This document shows, piece by piece, positions 32,136 through 37,194 of a DNA stretch of 37,194 bases (the first letter of the stretch is position 1; every line of letters starts with the position of its first letter). This DNA comes from Pseudomonadota bacterium (GTDB taxonomy: Bacteria; Pseudomonadota; Alphaproteobacteria; Rhizobiales; Xanthobacteraceae). The DNA is taken from contig JAEYAW010000012.1 of assembly GCA_023404675.1 (NCBI GenBank), positions 1 through 37,194 on the forward strand, in the 5' to 3' direction. Position numbers and translations under genes: made by a program. The notes under the pieces were generated by a model. It did no database searches, was not told where the DNA came from, and saw nothing but the letters and a program-made list of their open reading frames with translations.

Positions 32136-32726
32136 ATGTGCAATGACTATCGGCTGATGGTGGATGTCGCCTCGATCGTCGAGGACTTCGCCGATCTCAA
32201 GATCAAAATCCGCTTCAGCGAAGGCTCGCCGAACATCGAGGCTCGCGAAGATATCAAGATCACCGACATGGGTCCGATCATCCGCCCGGTCGAAGGCGCG
32301 AGCGACGAAGCCGACCTGGTGCAGCGCCGGTGGAGCTGGCCCGGCCAGAACAAGAGACCGGTCTATAATTTTCGCTCGGATGGTCGCGAGTTCACCAGCA
32401 ACCGCTGTCTCATCGTTGCGGATGGGTTCTACGAGTTCACTGATCCGGCGGAAAAGGGAAAGAAGAAGAAGGACAAATGGCTGTTCACGAAGCGCGACGA
32501 GCCGATCTTCTGCATCGCTGGAATCTGGCGTGACGCCAAGGATGTCGGCGAGGCCTACACGATGCTGACGATGGAGCCGGGGCCTGATATCAAGCCCTAC
32601 CACGATCGGCAGATCGTCATTCTTGAGCGCTCCGCGTGGGCTGACTGGCTCAATCCCGCGATCTCGGCGAAGTCGCTGATCAAGCCGCTGCCTGCCGGGA
32701 CGTTGTCTGTCGCACAGGTTGGTTGA
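32136..32726 (+). CDS. SOS response-associated peptidase (SRAP / YedK / HMCES-like)
   Basis: This 196-residue protein starts at the ATG with catalytic Cys2 (MCNDYRLM), preceded by a purine-rich AAAGGGGGAG site. SRAP marks are RPVYNFRSDGREFTSNRCLI, VADGFYEFTDP (active-site Glu), IFCIAGIWRDAKD and PYHDRQIVIL (active-site His). SRAP proteins form a covalent link to abasic sites in single-stranded DNA and shield them. It is divergent from the damaged SRAP-dinB unit and shares its LexA box. Confidence 0.9.
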   Translation: MCNDYRLMVDVASIVEDFADLKIKIRFSEGSPNIEAREDIKITDMGPIIRPVEGASDEADLVQRRWSWPGQNKRPVYNFRSDGREFTSNRCLIVADGFYEFTDPAEKGKKKKDKWLFTKRDEPIFCIAGIWRDAKDVGEAYTMLTMEPGPDIKPYHDRQIVILERSAWADWLNPAISAKSLIKPLPAGTLSVAQVG

Positions 32727-32733
32727 CGGCGCC

Positions 32734-33564
32734 TCAAGCGCGGACGGGCGTCACGCGCCGACGGGGCGCTGCGCGCCTCGCGGATGTGGTCGCATCCGCA
32801 AGCTCGATCCAGACGGGGGCGTGATCGCTGCTCTTTTCCCATCCGCGCACTACAACGTCGACCTGAGCGTCGACGAGGCGTTCGGCAAGCGGCGGGCTAA
32901 GCAGCAGATGATCGATGCGCAGCCCGGCATTCCGTGCAAACGCATTTCGAAAATAGTCCCAGAAGGTGTAGATGGCCTCGTCGGGATGGAGCGTACGGAG
33001 CGCGTCGGTCCAACCTTGTTCGAGTAGCCGGAAATAGGCTGCGCGCGCTTCGGGAGCGAAGAGAGCGTCGTCGAGCCAGCGCTCGGGCTTGTAGACGTCG
33101 AGATCGGTCGGCATCACGTTGAAGTCGCCTGCGAGCATCACCGGCTGGCCGGTGGCGAGAAGTTCGCCGGCATGCGCGATCAACCGGTCGAACCAGCGAA
33201 GTTTGTAGTCGAATTTCGGACCGGGCTTTGGATTGCCATTCGGCAAATAGAGTCCGCCGATCAGGATGCCGTTGACGGCAGCCTCGATATAGCGGCTGTG
33301 GCTATCGTCCGGATCGCCGGGAAGACCGCGGCGGGTTTCGTGGATCTGTCCGACGCGGCTGAGAATGGCGACGCCATTCCAGCTCTTCTGCCCCTGCCAG
33401 ATCGCGTCGTAGCCGAGATCGCGGATCGGTTTGTCCGGAAATTTCTCCTGCGGCGCCTTCAGCTCTTGGAGGCAGACGATATCGGGTTGCGATTCTGCGA
33501 GCCATCGCAGGAGAACGGGGAGGCGGCCATTGATGCCATTGACGTTGTAGGTCGCGATTTTCAT
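32734..33564 (-). CDS. xth: Exodeoxyribonuclease III family AP endonuclease
   Basis: The 276-residue protein has the ExoIII fold: MKIATYNVNGINGRLPVLLR, DIVCLQELKAPQEKFPD (metal Glu), LYLPNGNPKPGPKFDYKLRW, GDFNVMPTDLDVY, RIDHLLLSPPL and SSDHAPVWIEL (catalytic Asp-His). It cuts abasic sites and trims 3' ends. It lies 3 nt downstream of ligD on the same strand, so AP-site processing and ligation are linked. The C-terminus has an extra basic tail of about 20 residues. Confidence 0.93.
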   Translation of the reverse strand: MKIATYNVNGINGRLPVLLRWLAESQPDIVCLQELKAPQEKFPDKPIRDLGYDAIWQGQKSWNGVAILSRVGQIHETRRGLPGDPDDSHSRYIEAAVNGILIGGLYLPNGNPKPGPKFDYKLRWFDRLIAHAGELLATGQPVMLAGDFNVMPTDLDVYKPERWLDDALFAPEARAAYFRLLEQGWTDALRTLHPDEAIYTFWDYFRNAFARNAGLRIDHLLLSPPLAERLVDAQVDVVVRGWEKSSDHAPVWIELADATTSARRAAPRRRVTPVRA

Positions 33565-33567
33565 GGA

Positions 33568-35457
33568 TTAGATATCGGGCAAAACTTGTTCGGCACGGCC
33601 CCAGCTTGCCAGGGTTTTGGAGCTCGTGCGGCGCACCAGCTCCGGTGCATCGCCGATGTGAAAATGCGCCGGCGAGTCGATGGTCTTCATCTCGCCCCAG
33701 CTTATCGGCGCGGCAACCGAGGCGCCGGCGCGCGTGCGGGCGCTATAGGGCATGACCGCTGTCGCGCCGCGCTGGTTGCGCAGATAGTCGACGAAGATGC
33801 GGCCCTTGCGCCGGGCCTTTGCAAGCGCCGCAGTGAAATGCTTCGGATCGTTCTGCGCGACCGCCTGCGCGAGGCGATAGGCGAAGTCCTTGACCTGCGG
33901 CCACTCGGCTTTCGGCGTGAGCGGCGCGATGACATGCACGCCCTTGCCGCCGGTCACCATTGGAAAAGTCTCGAGGCCCATCGATTTCAAGATGTCGCGG
34001 AATTGGAAGGCAGCCTCGCGAACCGCCTCGAAATCGAGCCCTTCATCGGGGTCGAGATCGAAGATCAGCCGATCCGCCTTCTCGACATCTTCGATACGCG
34101 CGCCCCAGCCATGGAATTCGATCGTTCCCATCTGCACGCAGGTCATGAGCCCATCGGCATCGTCGATATAGAGATAGGGCTCTTCGTGGCCATCCTTCTC
34201 GACAATCCCGATGTGGTGAACCGCCTCGCCGAAGCTTCCGGCATCGTGCTTCTGGAAGAAACATTGCTTTGCGCGGCCCTGTGGGCAGCGGACAAGGCTG
34301 ATCGGCCGGCTGCCGATCCAGGGCAGCATGATCTCGGCGACCGCCGCATAGTGGTCGGCGAGCTGGCCTTTGGTGATATTGGCTTCCGGATAAATGACGC
34401 GGTCGCGGCTTGTGATGACGACCGTGCTTGTCGCCGGCGCCGGCCGTTCAGCGGCGTGATGCTCAGTCTCGAGCACGACGGCCTCGGGCTTCTTGTCCTC
34501 GCGCAGCCCGAGATAGCTGGGGTGACGAAGCGTTCCCTCGTTGGTCATCTCGGTATAGGCGATCTCGGCCACGAGCCTCGGCCGCAGCCAATGCGCGCCG
34601 CGGACCTCGGCGCGTGGTGCCTCGACCGTCGCTGCCTTCTGTTCGAGTGGCGCCATGATCTTCATCAGGCGCGCGAGTTCGGCCGCATCGAAGCCGGTGC
34701 CGACCTTTCCGGCGTAGCGCAGCGTGCCGCCGTCATGGACGGCGAGAATGAGCGACCGGAAGGCGCGGCTCTTGTCGGACGGCGTCCAGCCGGCGATTAC
34801 GAATTCTTGCCGCTTGATGCATTTGGTTTTCACCCAGCTGCCGGCGCGTGCGCCGACATATCGCGAGTTGGCGAGCTTAGAGACGACACCCTCGAGCCCG
34901 GCCGCACAAAAGCTCTTGAGCAGCTTCTCGCCGTTTCCCTGGATATGATCCGAGTAGCGAATGTGGGTGCCCTTCGCGGGAAGAATTCCCTTGAGCTTGG
35001 TTTTTCGCTCGAGAAGGGGAAGGCTGGTCAGATCATCCCCATTGAGTTCGAGCAGATCGAACGCGAAATAGTCGATGCTCGCCGGAGCGCCCTTCAGCGC
35101 GCCCTGCAGCTTCTGGAAGTTCGAGCGCCCCTCGGGATCGAGCACGACCGCCTCGCCGTCGATCAGGGCGGATTGGACCTTGAGTTGACGCGCATCGGCG
35201 AGAATCGAGGGAAAGCGGCCGGACCAGTCGAGGCCCGAACGGGTATAGGCACGCGCCTCGCCCCCACCGACGGCGACGAGCGTGCGATAGCCGTCATATT
35301 TCATCTCGTGAATCCAGCGGTCGCCGGCCGGAACCGCGTCGACCAGCGTAGCGAGCTGAACGGGACGGAATGCCGGCGCCACCGCGGATGTTCGCGCCGA
35401 CGAAGACTTCGTCTCGCGTGCGGTCGATCTTGCTTTTGTTTTGGGCGCCGTCGCCAT
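33568..35457 (-). CDS. ligD: LigD, ATP-dependent DNA ligase with polymerase domain (no phosphoesterase domain)
   Basis: From the ATG at 35457 (MATAPKTK) the protein has 629 residues. The ligase domain is first: EMKYDGYRTL holds the adenylated Lys, followed by LIDGEAVVLD, LEGVVSKLANSRYVG and GSWVKTKCIKRQEFVI. The primase-polymerase domain follows from about residue 340, with the DLDPDEGLDFEAV catalytic pair, MVTGGKGVHVIAPL and FVDYLRNQRGATAVMPYS. The N-terminal phosphoesterase domain of long LigD is absent. It joins ends with a Ku protein in non-homologous repair; no ku gene is in the window. Confidence 0.92.
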   Translation of the reverse strand: MATAPKTKARSTARETKSSSARTSAVAPAFRPVQLATLVDAVPAGDRWIHEMKYDGYRTLVAVGGGEARAYTRSGLDWSGRFPSILADARQLKVQSALIDGEAVVLDPEGRSNFQKLQGALKGAPASIDYFAFDLLELNGDDLTSLPLLERKTKLKGILPAKGTHIRYSDHIQGNGEKLLKSFCAAGLEGVVSKLANSRYVGARAGSWVKTKCIKRQEFVIAGWTPSDKSRAFRSLILAVHDGGTLRYAGKVGTGFDAAELARLMKIMAPLEQKAATVEAPRAEVRGAHWLRPRLVAEIAYTEMTNEGTLRHPSYLGLREDKKPEAVVLETEHHAAERPAPATSTVVITSRDRVIYPEANITKGQLADHYAAVAEIMLPWIGSRPISLVRCPQGRAKQCFFQKHDAGSFGEAVHHIGIVEKDGHEEPYLYIDDADGLMTCVQMGTIEFHGWGARIEDVEKADRLIFDLDPDEGLDFEAVREAAFQFRDILKSMGLETFPMVTGGKGVHVIAPLTPKAEWPQVKDFAYRLAQAVAQNDPKHFTAALAKARRKGRIFVDYLRNQRGATAVMPYSARTRAGASVAAPISWGEMKTIDSPAHFHIGDAPELVRRTSSKTLASWGRAEQVLPDI

Positions 35458-35521
35458 GATCGAACGACCTGTCCTTTGATCGCGCAACTGTCCTGGATGA
35501 ACAGCCTTAGCCGCGCTGCGT

Positions 35522-35707
35522 TTATTTCTTCAGCTTTTCGGCGGCTGCGTTGAGTTTGTTGCGATCATTGCCGATCCGCTTGATCAGGCCCTCGGCTTGG
35601 TCCTTCGTGATGCCGTGCTTTTTAGCGAAATAACTGACTTCGTAGCCTTCGCCGCCGGCGACGCGCCGACGGTCGGCATTGCCTCGTTTCGATTTGTCGT
35701 CGGCCAT
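35522..35707 (-). CDS. DUF3606 domain protein
   Basis: The 61-residue basic protein starts at 35707 (MADDKSKRGNADRRRVAGGE). The ribosome site GGGAG lies 6 nt upstream of this ATG; another ATG at 35713 is too close. The core GYEVSYFAKKHGITKDQAEG, LIKRIGNDRNKLNAAAEKL is a short helix-turn-helix-like fold typical of DUF3606. Genes of this family often stand near DNA-repair genes. The function is unknown. Confidence 0.8.
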   Translation of the reverse strand: MADDKSKRGNADRRRVAGGEGYEVSYFAKKHGITKDQAEGLIKRIGNDRNKLNAAAEKLKK

Positions 35708-35834
35708 TTGCATCTCCCTGGGGCTTGATCGGTCCGTCGAGTTGATTTCCGATCCTTATGGTAATTGCAGCGGTATTGTTGATCGGCCTTCGAATGCTTT
35801 CAACTGTGAAACGGGTTTAGTTTCGCGGCCGCCG

Positions 35835-37194
35835 CTAGTGGAAATTCCGCGTTTTCACCTTGATGGTGTCGATATGGAGGTCTGGCACATAGATGTCGCG
35901 CGTTCGCACCGCCCTCGGCGGCTGCTCGCGTGGATCGGGGGCCGAACCGCCTTTGCGGACCTGATCGCCGCGACCGTAAAGCAGCGGAAAGCTGGCCTCG
36001 CGCTCGCCGACGCTGGCCAGCTCTCCCGACAGGTCGACGATCCGCTGCGCGACCAGATGAACCACCTCGCCCTCGCGTTGGATGCGGCCGTGCACGGCGA
36101 TCATGCTCGCCGCCATGATGGCGCGGCGATTGGTTTCGAAGACCTTCGGCCAGACGACGAGGTTGGCAATGCCTGTCTCGTCCTCCAATGTGATGAACAT
36201 CACGCCCTTCGCTGACCCGGGCCGCTGGCGGACCAGGACGATGCCGGCTGCTTCGAGCCGGCGGCCGTCGCGCGATTCCATCGCCTCCGCGCAGGAGACG
36301 ATGCGCCGACGATGCAGGTCGCTGCGAAGAAACGAGACCGGGTGACTGCGCAATGACAAGCCGACATGCCGGTAGTCTTCGACGACTTCGCCGCCCGTTT
36401 TCATCGATCGCAGCGCCACCGCGGGTTCGTTGAGCTCGGCGCTCGGTCCGTGATCGCGCGCCGCGGCGGCCACGAATAACGGCAAAGGTTCGTCCCTGAG
36501 AGCCTTGATCGCCCACAGCGCCTCGCGCCGGGCGAGACCGAGGGCCGGCCGAAACGCATCCGCCTCGGCCAGGAGAACGAGTGCGGCTTGCGGCACGTCG
36601 GAGCGGCGCCAGAGGTCGTCGACCGAGGCGAAGGGTTGATCGGCGCGGGCCGCAAGGATCCGGGCGGCGTGGCCATTGGCGAGACCGCGAACCATCCGCA
36701 GGCCGAGCCTGACCGCAAAGCGGCTTTCGTCGCGGGTTGGCTCCAGCGTGCAATCCCAGCGCGAGGCCGTGACGCAGACCGGGCGCACCTCAATGCTGTG
36801 CTCGATCGCGTCTCTTACGATTTGCGCCGGCGCATAAAAACCCATGGGCTGGCTGTTGAGCAAAGCAGCGCAGAAGACATCCGGATGCCAGCATTTAAGC
36901 CAAGCGCTGGCGTAGGCGATCAGGGCGAACGACGCGGCATGGCTTTCCGGGAATCCATACGAGCCAAACCCCTCCAATTGCCGAAACGTCTGCGCGGCGA
37001 AATCGCGCTCGTATCCGTTGGCGACCATGCCGTCTATCAATTTGGTCTTGAACGATGAGACCCCGCCCGTGAACTTGAACGTGGCCATCGATTTGCGCAG
37101 CATATCGGCTTCGCCGGGCGTGAAGCCCGCGCAGGTGATCGCCACCCGCATCGCTTGCTCTTGAAACAGGGGCACGCCCAAGGTTTTTCCGAGC
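35835..37194 (-). CDS. dnaE2: Error-prone DNA polymerase DnaE2 (ImuC), C-terminal part
   Basis: The frame is open to the window edge and gives about 452 residues from the C-terminus of a protein of over 1000. Features are the PHP-polymerase C-terminal segments GVPLFQEQAMRVAITCAGFT, RQLEGFGSYGFPESHAASFA, YASAWLKCWHPDVFCAALLN, a helix-hairpin-helix part, and an OB-fold VMFITLEDETGIANLVVWPK. DnaE2 is the mutasome polymerase that works with ImuA/ImuB in SOS mutagenesis; those genes would lie outside the window to the right. Confidence 0.92.
   Translation of the reverse strand, partial: LGKTLGVPLFQEQAMRVAITCAGFTPGEADMLRKSMATFKFTGGVSSFKTKLIDGMVANGYERDFAAQTFRQLEGFGSYGFPESHAASFALIAYASAWLKCWHPDVFCAALLNSQPMGFYAPAQIVRDAIEHSIEVRPVCVTASRWDCTLEPTRDESRFAVRLGLRMVRGLANGHAARILAARADQPFASVDDLWRRSDVPQAALVLLAEADAFRPALGLARREALWAIKALRDEPLPLFVAAAARDHGPSAELNEPAVALRSMKTGGEVVEDYRHVGLSLRSHPVSFLRSDLHRRRIVSCAEAMESRDGRRLEAAGIVLVRQRPGSAKGVMFITLEDETGIANLVVWPKVFETNRRAIMAASMIAVHGRIQREGEVVHLVAQRIVDLSGELASVGEREASFPLLYGRGDQVRKGGSAPDPREQPPRAVRTRDIYVPDLHIDTIKVKTRNFH

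Noticed and set aside
33172..35553. 793-codon plus-strand open frame opposite xth and ligD
   Set aside because: Both minus-strand genes have intact catalytic motifs; the opposite frame is a high-GC shadow.
1..37194. CRISPR array, tRNA or rRNA genes
   Set aside because: No regularly spaced repeats of CRISPR size and no tRNA- or rRNA-like stretches were noticed on reading; a covariance search was not possible.

Overview
The window is high-GC DNA from an alphaproteobacterium, most likely of the order Hyphomicrobiales (rhizobia, Bradyrhizobium/Nitrobacter-like or Methylobacterium-like groups). This rests on a repABC cassette, an RHE_PE00001-type protein, a ROSE-type leader on a small heat-shock gene, a GAAC-N7-GAAC LexA box, and DUF736, DUF3606, ligD and dnaE2 genes. 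It looks like a large plasmid or megaplasmid segment, or a chromosomally captured plasmid. The species cannot be named from the sequence.

Layout. 1-1346: two SAM-dependent methyltransferases (the first cut by the window edge) and an NTF2-like protein. 1368-1480: possible IS21 remnant. 1591-4510: mobilization module with a MOBP-type relaxase, MobC and a P-type oriT. 4657-7463: a first replication/partition unit with repeat-containing upstream DNA, a small ParA, an RHH partner, a stand-alone repC and a predicted antisense ctRNA. 7591-8790: two small HTH regulators and a plasmid Ssb. 9409-13405: a complete second replicon, repABC, with its own ctRNA, a candidate origin inside repC and two parS palindromes. 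13514-16567: tyrosine recombinase, a conserved unknown protein, and a Phd/PemK-like toxin-antitoxin pair. 16711-17985: an RHE_PE00001-family (DUF1612) gene behind a 12-bp inverted repeat.

17986-23328 is a defence and stability island: ietA/ietS (AAA ATPase plus subtilisin-like protease, a pair known from pTiC58), a corA remnant, a small chimeric ORF and an abortive-infection gene. The last 49 nt of the RHE_PE00001 gene recur at the end of the chimeric ORF with only three synonymous changes, and a partial third copy lies at 29642. This suggests modular insertion at that gene end. 23510-30082 is mixed cargo: LysR/oxidoreductase pair, a ROSE-like leader with a frameshifted hsp20, a thermonuclease, a WGR protein, a DUF736 gene with a deleted relic copy, and small proteins.

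30474-37194 is a DNA-damage module: dinB behind a nonsense-mutated SRAP gene, a LexA box, an intact SRAP gene, exonuclease III, a Lig-Pol LigD, a DUF3606 protein and the 3' end of dnaE2. Together these would give an SOS-inducible abasic-site, end-joining and mutagenic-repair capacity.

The most unusual points are two independent repC replicons within 7 kb, the recurring RHE_PE00001 gene end around the ietAS/Abi cargo, and the paired SRAP genes around one SOS box.
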